Source: Natronoglomus mannanivorans (GTDB taxonomy: Archaea; Halobacteriota; Halobacteria; Halobacteriales; Natrialbaceae). From it: DNA of 64,000 bases. The notes beneath the pieces were generated by a model. The model did not search any database. It was not told where the DNA came from and saw only the letters and a list, made by a program, of their open reading frames with translations. Both the position numbers and the translations under genes were made by a program. The stretch is taken from assembly GCA_025517485.1 (NCBI GenBank), contig JAOPKB010000001.1, positions 434,001 to 498,000 on the forward strand, in the 5' to 3' direction. This document shows positions 43,138 through 54,041 of the stretch, piece by piece; within the stretch, counting starts at the first letter, position 1, and each line of letters starts with the position of its first letter.

Positions 43138-43389
43138 ATGGGACGCAGGCTCTCGTCAGATCGGACCGGGCGATGGCAACGAACCCTCTCCAGACGGCTC
43201 GCCGAACTCCAGTCGGAACTCGAGGAGAACCAGCGGCGCGTCACGCAACTCGAGAACACCTTGAAGGCGGTCACCCGGCAGACCAACGACATCTCGATCG
43301 GCGGCCCCTGTTCGTGTGGCGAGAGTTTTCTGATCGTTCGCCAGCGCGTGATCTACTGTCCTCAGTGTGAGTATCAGCGGACGATGTAG
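43138..43389 (+). CDS. Small coiled-coil plus zinc-ribbon protein
   Basis: The protein has 83 residues. The N-terminal half is a basic coiled coil 'RRLAELQSELEENQRRVTQL', which continues 'ENTLKAVTRQTNDI'. The C-terminal half is a compact zinc ribbon 'GGPCSCGESFLIVRQRVIYC' 'PQCEYQRTM' (C-x-C ... C-x-x-C). A helical dimerisation stem with a zinc knuckle suggests a small nucleic-acid or protein adaptor. I do not recognise the family. Its start is fixed by the TATA element at 43109. Confidence 0.75.
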   Translation: MGRRLSSDRTGRWQRTLSRRLAELQSELEENQRRVTQLENTLKAVTRQTNDISIGGPCSCGESFLIVRQRVIYCPQCEYQRTM

Positions 43390-43497
43390 CGGCGGGACGC
43401 TCGAGCGGGAGGCGTATCTGGTGATCGGAGACGGCCATCGGAAACCACGCGAATGACGGCTGTTGGATTATCCGCCTTGGTTCCGATATATCCGCCA

Positions 43498-43773
43498 ATG
43501 ACTCGAGAGCGCGCGTATACGCGACGACGTATGCTTCGTCTGACGGGTGCCGTGGGATCGATCGCCCTCGTCGCCGGCTGTGGCGGTCCGGAAGGAGAGG
43601 ACGACGTCGACGTCCCCGCCGAGGAAGAGACGGGCAACGGACAGGAGCAGGAAGACGAGATCGGTGCGGAGGACGAGGGCGACGATGGTGAGGGAGAAGA
43701 GCAAGGGAACGGAGACGACACCGGTGCCGAAAACATTTCGGGAGACGAAGCGGACGACGACGCCGACGAGTAA
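43498..43773 (+). CDS. Small Tat-type lipoprotein with acidic tail
   Basis: The protein has 91 residues with a twin-arginine, lipobox signal: 'YTRRRMLRLTGAVGSIALVA' then G-C (Cys28). RRxxLR with a lipobox is the standard haloarchaeal Tat lipoprotein arrangement, so the mature protein should be lipid-anchored outside the membrane. The mature part is almost entirely Glu/Asp/Gly/Asn and is probably disordered in salt. No ligand-binding domain is present. A surface spacer or charge-coat role is conceivable, but unknown. An AT-rich ggattatcc lies about 30 nt upstream. Confidence 0.75.
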   Translation: MTRERAYTRRRMLRLTGAVGSIALVAGCGGPEGEDDVDVPAEEETGNGQEQEDEIGAEDEGDDGEGEEQGNGDDTGAENISGDEADDDADE

Positions 43774-43873
43774 CTGCAACGTCGAGTCCGAATCAGTCCT
43801 CGGACCGGGCCACAGCGATCCCGGATCCTGGCGACCCCCGGCTTTGATTCTTCTCGGCCACCCAGTACTGGGT

Positions 43874-44590
43874 ATGCCATCGACAGCAACCTTCGACTTC
43901 ACGGACACAGTCGCGATCGTCACCGGCGCCAGCGGCGCGCTCGGCAGCGCGGCAGTCGACCGATTTCTCGAGGCTGGGGCGACAGTCTGTGCCGTCGACG
44001 TCGTCGAGCCAGACAGCGAGGACGCACAACTCGAACCGGGCGGCGGGTACCACTTCTACGAGGCGGACCTCACCGACGAAGACGAGGTGGAGTCGCTGAT
44101 CGACGAGATCGTCGACGACCACAGCCGTATCGACCACTTGCTGAACATCGCCGGGACGTGGCGCGGCGGAAATCCCGTCGAGGAGACCGATCTCGAGGAG
44201 TTCGACCTCCTGATGAATATCAACCTGAAGACGGCGTTTCTCACCTCGAAGCACGCCCTCCCGCACCTGCAGGAACGGGAGGGATCGATCGTGAGCGTGA
44301 GCGCCCGATCGGGACTCGAGGGCGGGTCGGGCGACGGCCCGTACCGCATCACGAAAGCGGGAATCAAGATTCTGACGGAGACCCTGGCCGAGGAGAACCT
44401 CGGAACGGTGCGAGCCAACTGCGTGCTGCCGAGCGTGATCGACACGCCGATGAACCGGGAGATGATGCCCGATTCGGATCACGACGAGTGGGTCGAACCC
44501 GGGGAGATCGCGGACGTGATGGCCGCCCTCTGTAGCGACGCGACGTCGGTCACCAGCGGTGGGGCGGTGCCGGTGTACGGAAAAGCGTGA
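43874..44590 (+). CDS. Short-chain dehydrogenase/reductase
   Basis: The protein has 238 residues with a classical SDR fold: 'VAIVTGASGALGSAAVDRFL' (T-G-x-x-x-G-x-G), 'DHLLNIAGTWRGGNPVEETD' (N-x-A-G), Ser in 'GSIVSVSARSGLEGGSG' and the Y-x-x-x-K in 'GPYRITKAGIKILTETLA'. The C-terminus 'SVTSGGAVPVYGKA' is typical. Asp after the second strand (VCAVDVVEPD) suggests NAD(H) preference. The substrate is unknown. The N-terminal ATG at 43874 gives a normal length. Confidence 0.93.
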   Translation: MPSTATFDFTDTVAIVTGASGALGSAAVDRFLEAGATVCAVDVVEPDSEDAQLEPGGGYHFYEADLTDEDEVESLIDEIVDDHSRIDHLLNIAGTWRGGNPVEETDLEEFDLLMNINLKTAFLTSKHALPHLQEREGSIVSVSARSGLEGGSGDGPYRITKAGIKILTETLAEENLGTVRANCVLPSVIDTPMNREMMPDSDHDEWVEPGEIADVMAALCSDATSVTSGGAVPVYGKA

Positions 44591-44643
44591 GCTGACGACG
44601 GCGACGACGGCGAAAATTGAAACCTCGGATCGAACGGCTGGCG

Positions 44644-46035
44644 CTACAGGTCTTCGAGCCAGCCTGCGAAGTCGCCGCTCAAGAAGTCGACGTACTCCAT
44701 GATACCCAGTGCCAGCGAGACGACCAACACGATGATGATTGGGATACGGACGAGCCAGATCCAGGCCACACCGAGCTGGCCGAGGTCACCGATACCCTTC
44801 TCGAGTTCTTCGATAGCGAAATTGGGTGCGATCCAGCCCACGAGGATCATCAACATGAGCGCACCGAAGACCAGCAAGATGGCGTCCGCGAACCCGTCGA
44901 GCAGGTCGAGGAAGATCAGGTCGTAGGTGACCGGAACGCCGAGCAGGTAGATGACGCCACCCATCCCGAGTGCCGCCTTCCATCGTTCGACTCCCTTCTC
45001 GTCGATGACGTACGCCGTCACGACCTCGAGCAACGAAATCGCACTCGAGAGTGCGGCGATCGAGACCGTACCGAAGAACAGGAGGCCGAGCCACCGGCCG
45101 CCGGGGACGCCCGCGAACGCTTCGGTGAGGCTGAAGAAGATCGCACCGACAGTGTCCTGTCCGGGATCGGCACCTGCCGTGAAGATAATCGGAAACACGA
45201 TGAGACCGACGAGGAACGCGATCGCGGTGTCGAATCCGATGATGATCCCTCCGTCTTTGCCCAGGTTTCGGTCCTCACCGAGGTAGGACGCGTAGGTGAC
45301 CATCACGCCCATCCCAAGCGAGAGCGTGAAGAACGCCTGTCCCGCTGCGGCGGGGAGGAGTTCGGTCCAGTTTTCAACGATAACTCCGAATTCAGGGTTC
45401 AGGTAGTACGAGTACGCTTGCCCGGCTTCGGCGAGGGTCCCGGCCCAGATCGCGAGCCCGACGAGCAAGACGATGATCACCGGAACCATCACCTTCACCG
45501 CGAGTTCGATCCCGCGGCGGATCCCGAGTGCGACGATACCGATCGTCAACGCCATGAAGATCGTGTGGAAGACGAACGCGTCGAGACCGGTCGACAGATC
45601 GAGGAACATCATCACCGTCTCCGGCTGGCCCGCTTCCTCGGCTGCGGCCTCGTAGCCGGCAAGATGGCCGGTGTAGCTGTTTGTAAAGCCCTCGAGGAAG
45701 TACCGGATGAACCAGCCCGCGACGACGCTATAGTACGACAGGATCACGAATCCGGTGACGATGAAGACACCGCCGATGTACTTCCAGGCGTTTCCACCCA
45801 ACTCCATGAGCGCACCGACCGGGTTACGCTCGGTTTTGCGGCCGACGACGAACTCGACGAGGATCGCCGGGAATCCGATGAGTGCCACGAACAGCAAGTA
45901 CACCAACAGAAACGCCGCACCACCTCCCTCACCCGTCACGAACGGGAATCGCCAGACGTTTCCTAAGCCGACTGCACTCCCCACCGCTGCCAGAATGAAT
46001 CCTGATCGAGTCGCCCAGGTTTCTCGCTGTACCAT
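44644..46035 (-). CDS. Sodium-dependent transporter, NSS (SNF) family
   Basis: The protein has 463 residues with about 11 TM helices. The NSS signature is at the N-terminus: 'TWATRSGFILAAVGSAVGLG', 'NVWRFPFVTGEGGGAAFLL'. TM6 contains 'AAAGQAFFTLSLGMGVMVTY' and 'ASYLGEDRNL', the Na+/substrate region, followed by TM7-8 'IALSSAISLLEVVTAYVIDE'-type helices. The family moves amino acids or amines (LeuT-type) driven by Na+. Absence of a TM12-length tail is normal for prokaryotic members. It is divergent from livH across a 135-nt region, so the window holds two amino-acid uptake systems side by side. Confidence 0.93.
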   Translation of the reverse strand: MVQRETWATRSGFILAAVGSAVGLGNVWRFPFVTGEGGGAAFLLVYLLFVALIGFPAILVEFVVGRKTERNPVGALMELGGNAWKYIGGVFIVTGFVILSYYSVVAGWFIRYFLEGFTNSYTGHLAGYEAAAEEAGQPETVMMFLDLSTGLDAFVFHTIFMALTIGIVALGIRRGIELAVKVMVPVIIVLLVGLAIWAGTLAEAGQAYSYYLNPEFGVIVENWTELLPAAAGQAFFTLSLGMGVMVTYASYLGEDRNLGKDGGIIIGFDTAIAFLVGLIVFPIIFTAGADPGQDTVGAIFFSLTEAFAGVPGGRWLGLLFFGTVSIAALSSAISLLEVVTAYVIDEKGVERWKAALGMGGVIYLLGVPVTYDLIFLDLLDGFADAILLVFGALMLMILVGWIAPNFAIEELEKGIGDLGQLGVAWIWLVRIPIIIVLVVSLALGIMEYVDFLSGDFAGWLEDL

Positions 46036-46060
46036 GCCACAGGTATTCCCACTGATTGAC

Positions 46061-46090
46061 TAATAATTTTCGTGGCAGTTATGACATAAC
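46061..46090. promoter_or_regulatory. Minus-strand TATA and 13-bp palindrome between the NSS and livH genes
   Basis: 'aaaattatta' on the minus strand (46061-46070) is a TATA element 30 nt before the NSS start. Just upstream is the 5-3-5 palindrome GTTAT-GAC-ATAAC (46078-46090). The palindrome could be a regulator site for either divergent gene. Confidence 0.4.
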
Positions 46091-46141
46091 CTATGTAATT
46101 CACAATTTTGTCACTGTTGTATTAGGTCCTACAGCGCACGA

Positions 46142-46150
46142 TTTTTATTA
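46142..46150 (+). promoter_or_regulatory. TATA element of the liv operon
   Basis: 'tttttatta' is centred about 25 nt before the livH ATG at 46171. Confidence 0.55.
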
Positions 46151-46170
46151 CGGTGACCGTGCTATACTAG

Positions 46171-47262
46171 ATGTGTATGAGTGCCATTGACACACTTGGG
46201 CGAGGGAACACATTCGTCCGTACACATCCGTCACTATCGCTCGTGTTTCTCGTCGGATTCGCCCTGGGAGTGGATCTGGTACACGGCCTGTACACGGGTC
46301 GAATCCCGCTCGAGAACGTCAGCAGGCTCTTCTGGAACGGGCTCCTGGTCGGACTGATCCTCGGTCTGGCGGGAATCGGTCTCTCGATGACCTACAGTAT
46401 CCTCAACTTCGCCAATTTCTCCCACGGCGATCTCATCACCGTCGGCGCGTTCTCCGGCTGGTCGGTAACGTACCTGCTCGCCGGTGCCGGCGTCACCGAG
46501 TTCGGAACCCGGTTACTGATCGACGCGAACCTGAACGTCACTGTTCTCGGCGATCCGGTCGCGGTCGTCGCCGGTCTCGTCCTGGCGTCGATACTCACGA
46601 TCCTCATCGCCCTGGTGGTCGACCGGCTGGTGTACCGTCCGATGCGTGACTCGAGCGGAATCTCCTTGCTCATCGCGAGCATCGGCGTGGCGCTCGTCCT
46701 CCGCCACCTCGTGGCCTTCGTCTACCGGGCGCACACGCGGGGCGTGACCGGCAGCGAACGGGTGGACATCCTTCCCGTCCTCGAAGGGACCGGGGACGTG
46801 AGCGTCAACACTGCAACGCTCATGATCGTCGCCGTCGCGCTCATGATCGGCGTTCACCTGCTCGTCCAGCGGACGAAACTGGGAACGGCCATGCGAGCGA
46901 TGGCCGACAATCAGGATCTGGCGCTGATCACCGGCATTCCGACCGAGCGAGTCGTTACGTGGACGTGGATTCTCGGCGCCGGTCTCACCGGCGCTGCGGG
47001 CTTTCTCATCGTCCTCGAACGTGGCACGTTAGACTTCAACATCGGCTGGGGGCTGTTGTTGTTGATCTTCGCGGCCGTCATCCTCGGCGGGATCGGATCG
47101 ATCTACGGGGCGATCGGCGGCGGACTGGTCATCGGCCTCACCCAGTCACTGTCGACGATCTGGATCCCCTCGGATTTCGCGACGCCGGCGGCGTTCTCCC
47201 TGATGATCCTCGTCTTGCTGTTTCGTCCGTCCGGTCTGTTCAGCGGGGTGACCACGGCGTGA
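46171..47262 (+). CDS. livH: Branched-chain amino acid ABC transporter permease LivH
   Basis: The protein has 363 residues with about eight TM helices. Family blocks include 'LAGIGLSMTYSILNFANFSH' 'GDLITVGAF', 'GISLLIASIGVALVLRHL', 'GTAMRAMADNQDLALITGIP' (EAA-like coupling loop) and 'AAVILGGIGSIYGAIGGGLV'. LivH and LivM form the inner-membrane channel. The N-terminus extends about 40 residues past the bacterial norm with an extra TM. A second ATG at 46177 is also possible. The gene overlaps livM by 4 nt (GTGA). Confidence 0.93.
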   Translation: MCMSAIDTLGRGNTFVRTHPSLSLVFLVGFALGVDLVHGLYTGRIPLENVSRLFWNGLLVGLILGLAGIGLSMTYSILNFANFSHGDLITVGAFSGWSVTYLLAGAGVTEFGTRLLIDANLNVTVLGDPVAVVAGLVLASILTILIALVVDRLVYRPMRDSSGISLLIASIGVALVLRHLVAFVYRAHTRGVTGSERVDILPVLEGTGDVSVNTATLMIVAVALMIGVHLLVQRTKLGTAMRAMADNQDLALITGIPTERVVTWTWILGAGLTGAAGFLIVLERGTLDFNIGWGLLLLIFAAVILGGIGSIYGAIGGGLVIGLTQSLSTIWIPSDFATPAAFSLMILVLLFRPSGLFSGVTTA

Positions 47263-48806
47263 GTTCGCCCCCGACGAGCGACGATGACGGCGGATCCCGG
47301 CCGGATTCCGACGCCAGCTCCGGCTCCGGCTCTGACTCTGACCCTGAATCCCGCTCACTGCTCCCCGAAACGCGGTGGCAGCGTGACGTGATCCTGATCT
47401 TCGCCATGCTGTTTGGCATCTACGCACTCTTCGCATTGATCGGCGTCGCACTCGACTTCGATACGAACGGCATCCTCAACGTGCTCCGCGAGATCACGCT
47501 GTTCGCGGCGGTGTACGCGATGCTCGTACTCGCGTTGAATCTCCACTGGGGGTACACCGGGCTGTTCAACATCGGCGTCGCCGGCTTCATGGCCGTCGGC
47601 GTCTACACGATGGCGATCCTGACCGCCTCGCCGGACGCGACCGCGCCCGGATTCGGCCTCCCGCTGTGGGTCGGTATCGTCGGTGGAATGGTGATGTCGG
47701 CGCTCGTCGGACTCGTCGCCGCACTTCCCGCGCTCCGGTTGCGAGCGGACTACCTCGCGATCGTGACCCTCGGACTCTCGGAAATCATCCGCCTCACCTT
47801 CCAGTCGATGCAGTTCTCCAACGCACTCGAGGACACGCTAGGCGTCGCGACGAACGGCGGAAGCGGAATGAACTTTCCGGGAACGCGCGGTGTCGTCCAG
47901 TACGCGTTCTATCGGGGTGGTGACCGCACCAGCGAACCGACCGTTCTCGGAGACGCGTTGTTCGGTCTGGCCGAGTCGTTCGACGTCCTCCCGCTCGTCG
48001 TCCTCGGGTGGGGATACAACGTCGTCCTCGGGATCGGCGTGATCGCGTTCTACGTCCTCCTCGTCCGAATCGCCAACTCCCCGTTCGGGCGCGTATTGAA
48101 AGCGATCCGCGAGGACGAACTCGTCGCCGATTCGCTCGGAAAGAACACCAATCTGTTCAAGATCAAGGTGTTCATGCTCGGCTGTGCGCTCATGGGGCTG
48201 GCCGGCATCCTTTGGCAAGGTCAGACCGGCTACACGAGCCCACACGAGTTCCGCCCGGAACTAACCTTCTACGTGTTCATCGCGCTCATCATCGGCGGTG
48301 CAGGATCGAACACGGGAAGCGTCATCGGTGGACTCGTCTTCGGGACGCTCCTCTTTCAGGGCCCGCTGTACGTCCCGCGACTCCTCCAGGAGGGACTGGC
48401 CGTCGCCGGCGTCGAACTCGGGACGCCACCGAATACCTTCTACGACGCGGTGCTCCCGCTTGGCTCGCTCGATCTGTTACCCATGCTCGCCTACGCGACG
48501 GCGAGTACAAACGTCTCGTACCTGCGGTTCGTACTCCTGGGGGTCGTGTTGATCCTCGTCGTCCAGCGCCGTCCGGAGGGATTACTGGGCCACCGCGTCG
48601 AGACGGCGGCCGCGGTCGACCTCTCGAACCGGTCGCGGTCGACGGCGACAGACGGAGGAAACCCCGAGTCGACTTCACCCGTGGATGAGCACGATCAGGA
48701 GTCGACCGGCGGTCACTCGGCACGCACGGCCGACGATGGACACGGCTTGAGTGCGGTTCGCGACGACCGCGACTCGAGTGCGACGAACGGTGGTCACGAT
48801 GAGTGA
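47259..48806 (+). CDS. livM: Branched-chain amino acid ABC transporter permease LivM
   Basis: The protein has 515 residues. A GTG start overlaps the livH stop (GTGA). The first 35 residues are Ser/Asp-rich and soluble, followed by about nine TM helices. LivM blocks are 'LALNLHWGYTGLFNIGVAGF', 'LRLRADYLAIVTLGLSEIIR', 'SPFGRVLKAIREDELVADSL', 'LGCALMGLAGILWQGQTGYT' and 'IALIIGGAGSNTGSVIGGLV'. An acidic C-terminal tail of about 75 residues is unlike bacterial LivM. The stop overlaps livG by 8 nt. It forms the channel with LivH. Confidence 0.92.
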   Translation: MSSPPTSDDDGGSRPDSDASSGSGSDSDPESRSLLPETRWQRDVILIFAMLFGIYALFALIGVALDFDTNGILNVLREITLFAAVYAMLVLALNLHWGYTGLFNIGVAGFMAVGVYTMAILTASPDATAPGFGLPLWVGIVGGMVMSALVGLVAALPALRLRADYLAIVTLGLSEIIRLTFQSMQFSNALEDTLGVATNGGSGMNFPGTRGVVQYAFYRGGDRTSEPTVLGDALFGLAESFDVLPLVVLGWGYNVVLGIGVIAFYVLLVRIANSPFGRVLKAIREDELVADSLGKNTNLFKIKVFMLGCALMGLAGILWQGQTGYTSPHEFRPELTFYVFIALIIGGAGSNTGSVIGGLVFGTLLFQGPLYVPRLLQEGLAVAGVELGTPPNTFYDAVLPLGSLDLLPMLAYATASTNVSYLRFVLLGVVLILVVQRRPEGLLGHRVETAAAVDLSNRSRSTATDGGNPESTSPVDEHDQESTGGHSARTADDGHGLSAVRDDRDSSATNGGHDE

Positions 48807-49647
48807 GCAGGCGGCCGGATCCGCGACGGAAACCGGCGACCGAACGACGACCGGGGACGAGTCGACTGTCGTCGACTCCCCGCCGCCGCTTCGCGTCACG
48901 GACCTCGAGAAGCATTTCGGGGGGATCACCGCCGTCGACGGCGTCTCTTTCGACGTCCACGAGGGGACGCTCACCGGGCTCATCGGGCCGAACGGGGCCG
49001 GCAAGTCGACGGCCTTCGACTGTATCACCGGCGTCTACACACCGGACGCCGGGACCGTCGAGTTCAACGGCGAGGACATCACCGGCCTCGAACCGTTCGA
49101 GATCTGTAATCGTGGTCTCGTCCGCACGTTCCAGATCGCCCGCGAACTCGAGAAGATGACGGTCCTCGAGAACCTGATGCTCGCGCCGGCCGGTCAGCGC
49201 GGGGAGTCTCTCTGGCAGTCGGTGACACCGATCGCCAGGCGCGGAGTCGCCGCGGAGGAACGCGAACTACGCGAGCGCGTCTGGGAGACGCTCGAGTTCT
49301 TCGAAATCGACCACCTGGCAGCGTCCTACGCCGGCACCCTCTCGGGTGGGCAGCGAAAACTCCTCGAACTCTCGCGTGCGCTGATGACCGACCCCGACGT
49401 CGTGTTGCTCGACGAACCGCTCGCGGGAGTCAACCCGTCTCTGGAGAAGAAACTGCTCGAACGCATCCACGACCTCCGCGAGGAGGGCTACACGTTCCTG
49501 CTGGTCGAACACGACATGGACGTCATCATGACCCACTGCGAGCGCGTCATCGTCATGCACCAGGGGCGGAAACTCGCCGAGGGAACGCCCGCAGAGATTA
49601 CGTCGAACGAACGAGTCATCGACGCCTACCTCGGAGGGGAGGTCTGA
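48799..49647 (+). CDS. livG: Branched-chain amino acid ABC transporter ATPase LivG
   Basis: The protein has 282 residues. An acidic 30-residue extension precedes 'LRVTDLEKHFGGITAVDGVS'. Then Walker A 'GPNGAGKST', 'TGLEPFEICNRGLVRTFQIA' (the LivG hallmark R-T-F-Q), signature 'TLSGGQRKLLELSRAL', Walker B 'VVLLDEPLAGVNPSL' and H-loop 'LLVEHDMDVIMTHCERVIVM'. All ATPase motifs are intact. It starts inside the livM end (8-nt overlap), and its TGA shares the A with the livF ATG. Confidence 0.95.
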   Translation: MSEQAAGSATETGDRTTTGDESTVVDSPPPLRVTDLEKHFGGITAVDGVSFDVHEGTLTGLIGPNGAGKSTAFDCITGVYTPDAGTVEFNGEDITGLEPFEICNRGLVRTFQIARELEKMTVLENLMLAPAGQRGESLWQSVTPIARRGVAAEERELRERVWETLEFFEIDHLAASYAGTLSGGQRKLLELSRALMTDPDVVLLDEPLAGVNPSLEKKLLERIHDLREEGYTFLLVEHDMDVIMTHCERVIVMHQGRKLAEGTPAEITSNERVIDAYLGGEV

Positions 49648-50351
49648 TGGCGCTGCTCGAGGTCTCGGGACTCGACGCCGGCTACGGTGACCTGCAGATC
49701 CTCGAGGACGTCGACCTCGAGGTCGATGAGGACGAGTACGTCGCCATCGTCGGGCCGAACGGAGCCGGCAAGTCGACGGTGATGAAGTCGGTCTTCGGGT
49801 TGGCGACGTACATGGGCGGGCGAATCGCCTTCGACGGCGAGGAGATCGGTGAACTCCGACCGGAAGCGATCATCCACCGCGGACTCGGGTACGTCCCGCA
49901 AGACGACAACGTCTTTCCCTCGCTATCGGTCGAAGAGAACCTCGAGATGGGCGCGTACATTCTTCCCGAGGTGCCCGGGGATCGACTCCGGGAAGTGTAC
50001 GATCGGTTTCCGATCCTCGAAGCCCGCAAGACGCAGACGGCCGGGAATTTGAGCGGCGGCCAGCGTCAGATGCTCGCGATGGGGCGTGCACTGATGCTCG
50101 ATCCGGCGCTACTCATGCTCGACGAACCCAGTGCCGGGCTCGCGCCGGATCTCGTCGAGGAACTGTTCGACCGGATCGACGCGGTCAACGACGCCGGAAC
50201 CGCGATACTGATGGTCGAACAGAACGCGTCCGAAGCGCTCAGACGGTGCGACCGTGGATACGTCCTCGTTCAGGGACGGAATCGATACGTCGATACGGGC
50301 GAGAGCCTGCTCGAGAACGAGCAGGTCAGGCAGGATTTCCTCGGCGGTTAA
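49647..50351 (+). CDS. livF: Branched-chain amino acid ABC transporter ATPase LivF
   Basis: The protein has 234 residues: 'LEVSGLDAGYGDLQILEDVD', Walker A 'GPNGAGKST', 'IIHRGLGYVPQDDNVFPSLS' (LivF hallmark 'P..r.iFp.ltv'), signature 'NLSGGQRQMLAMGRALM', Walker B 'LLMLDEPSAGLAPDL' and H-loop 'AILMVEQNASEALRRCDRGY'. The gene is coupled to livG by a TGATG junction. It is the last gene of livHMGF; the binding-protein gene livJ lies convergent, 50 nt away. Confidence 0.95.
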   Translation: MALLEVSGLDAGYGDLQILEDVDLEVDEDEYVAIVGPNGAGKSTVMKSVFGLATYMGGRIAFDGEEIGELRPEAIIHRGLGYVPQDDNVFPSLSVEENLEMGAYILPEVPGDRLREVYDRFPILEARKTQTAGNLSGGQRQMLAMGRALMLDPALLMLDEPSAGLAPDLVEELFDRIDAVNDAGTAILMVEQNASEALRRCDRGYVLVQGRNRYVDTGESLLENEQVRQDFLGG

Positions 50352-50401
50352 CTGGTGAGTCGAATATCGATGGTGGAGGGGACCGCACGCACTGAGAGCG
50401 T

Positions 50402-51679
50402 CTAGTCGTCTTCGCTCTCGTCTTCCGTCTCGGTCTCTCCGTCACCTTCGAACTCGATCGTCTCGATGACGTCGATCGCCTCTTCGGCCGGGGCGAACTC
50501 GAGGATGTCGAACGTCGCGGACACCACGTCGCCGTTCTCGTCGAAGTCGACCGTGCTGGACGCGCCCTGATAATTGACTTCCTCGCCGTTGGCCACCATC
50601 TCGACGGCCTCATCGAGCGTGCTCGGCCCGACTTCCTCGCCGTTCGGATTGGCGACGGTTCGCATTTCGTCGCGAATCGCAGCCCCGTCGCTCGCCCCGG
50701 CGGCGACGTGTGCGAGGATGAGCACCGCGCTCGAGTCGTAGGCGTTGGATGTGAACACCGTCGGCGAGCGGCCGTACTCCTGTTCGTACAGATCGTCGAA
50801 GAACTCCTGTTCGGGTCCGCCGGCACTTGGTGCGGTTCCAGTGACGTTCTCGAGGTCGTTTCCGACTTCGGCGGGTAAGTCCGGATCGGCCAGTCCGTCG
50901 GTGACGAGAATGTCGACGCCGGTGTCGAACTGCGAGTAGTAGTCGCGAAACAGCTGAATGCCGCTCTGGGGGAAGCCGACGACCATCAGCGTGTCGGGAT
51001 CGTCGCCCAGCGCTTGCTGAATTCGCGAGGTGTACGACGGCTGCTCTGGTTCGAACGACACCTCGTCCAGAACGTCACCACCCTGTTCTTCGAACGCACC
51101 GACGTAACTCTGGGAGAGTTGCTGTCCGTAATCGTCGTTCAGGTGCAGGGTCGCCGTCGTCTGCGCCTCGAGGGTATCGACCGCGACCTGTGCCAGAACG
51201 TCTCCCTGAAGGACGTCACTCGGTGCAGTCCGAAAGATGAAGTCGTCGTCCTCGAGTTCGGTCACCGACGGCGCGGTACTCGAGGGCGAGCAGCCGACGA
51301 CCTGGTTCGGAATGAACACCTGCTGGGTAACCTGCATGTTGACGTTCGAAGCCATCGGTCCGTTGACCATCGGATAGCCGGCGTTTACGAGCGCTTCGGC
51401 CGCGGAAATACCGGTCTGTGGATCGGTCGCCGTGTCTTCGGTCTGAGCGTCTATCGTGATCGGGGCTCCCGCGTCCTCGAGTTGTGTGACGGGGAGTTCC
51501 GCGGCTGGCTGAATATCGGCTCCGAGCGGGCCCAGGTCCCCTGTCGTCGCCATCAAGATTCCGAGGTTGACCTGGGAATCCTGTCGGGCTGCGACACTTG
51601 TCGTTCCGAGGGAGCCAGCGATGGCAGCAGTGCCTGCGATTCCTTTCAAGACCTGTCGCCGTGGTAACTCATGTCCCAT
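50402..51679 (-). CDS. livJ: Branched-chain amino acid ABC transporter substrate-binding protein
   Basis: The protein has 425 residues. Twin-arginine signal 'ELPRRQVLKGIAGTAAIAGS' with an A-x-A-type cleavage region 'TTSVAARQ'; no lipobox Cys is present, so it is either released or anchored otherwise. The mature part is a type I periplasmic-binding fold: 'VNLGILMATTGDLGPLGADI', 'AEALVNAGYPMVNGPMASNV', 'TAPSVTELEDDDFIFRTAPS', 'TATLHLNDDYGQQLSQSYVG' and 'DTLMVVGFPQSGIQLFRDYY'. An acidic tail ends the protein. It is convergent with livF and needs its own promoter. Ligand: branched-chain or other amino acid, or amide. Confidence 0.92.
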   Translation of the reverse strand: MGHELPRRQVLKGIAGTAAIAGSLGTTSVAARQDSQVNLGILMATTGDLGPLGADIQPAAELPVTQLEDAGAPITIDAQTEDTATDPQTGISAAEALVNAGYPMVNGPMASNVNMQVTQQVFIPNQVVGCSPSSTAPSVTELEDDDFIFRTAPSDVLQGDVLAQVAVDTLEAQTTATLHLNDDYGQQLSQSYVGAFEEQGGDVLDEVSFEPEQPSYTSRIQQALGDDPDTLMVVGFPQSGIQLFRDYYSQFDTGVDILVTDGLADPDLPAEVGNDLENVTGTAPSAGGPEQEFFDDLYEQEYGRSPTVFTSNAYDSSAVLILAHVAAGASDGAAIRDEMRTVANPNGEEVGPSTLDEAVEMVANGEEVNYQGASSTVDFDENGDVVSATFDILEFAPAEEAIDVIETIEFEGDGETETEDESEDD

Positions 51680-51922
51680 ACGTCAGAGTACGAACCGATA
51701 CTGCTAATAACCCTACTCAATAATCATTTACTTTCCCACCACCGCGATCTTCTCTCCGGCGAACAAAAGACCACTACTAGCCGCCGACGGCGTCTGCTGA
51801 ACCGCTACGGAGTTCACGGCGTGAGTTTCCGAAACCGATGCGGGTCGAGAGACCGGCACCCGCCGCCGGACAGTAGCGGGAAGACGGCACGTATCGGTGC
51901 CATCGAAACGGGTTGCAGAACG

Positions 51923-51929
51923 CTTTTTG
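51923..51929 (+). promoter_or_regulatory. TATA element upstream of pccB
   Basis: 'ctttttg' predicts a transcription start near 51952, about 28 nt before the pccB ATG. That start coincides with the ATG of a 9-codon leader frame. Confidence 0.45.
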
Positions 51930-51953
51930 TGCCCGTGGTCGTTGCCTCGGGCA

Positions 51954-51979
51954 ATGACCCGGTACTGGAGGGCGATTCG

Positions 51980-51983
<4 letters not shown>
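51954..51983 (+). other. Possible 9-residue leader ORF overlapping the pccB start
   Basis: ATG at 51954 encodes MTRYWRAIR and stops with TGA at 51981-51983, which overlaps the pccB ATG (51980-51982) as ATGA. Its ATG sits at the predicted 5' end of the mRNA, so it would be a leaderless start with downstream translational coupling. Too short to judge coding potential. Confidence 0.3.
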
Positions 51984-53910
<1,927 letters not shown>

Positions 53911-54041
53911 AGACGGGGCGTGGGGGCCGAGTATCGTCCGCGGTTCCCTTCTCGATCGGTCATCTATCCCCCACAGCGACCGACACGACGGTACTGGTTG
54001 CGAAAAAGTAAGGTAGGGCCCTCTCGAGGGTTTCAACAGGA

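Noticed and set aside
44617..45966. Open frame of about 450 codons antisense to the NSS transporter
   Set aside because: Asp/Glu/His-rich non-family sequence, exact shadow of the TM-rich sense gene with NSS signature.
51680..51953. N-terminal extension of pccB (frame open from 51671)
   Set aside because: The extension is Arg/Ser-rich and not like carboxyltransferases. The promoter at 51923 lies inside it, so transcription would start downstream.
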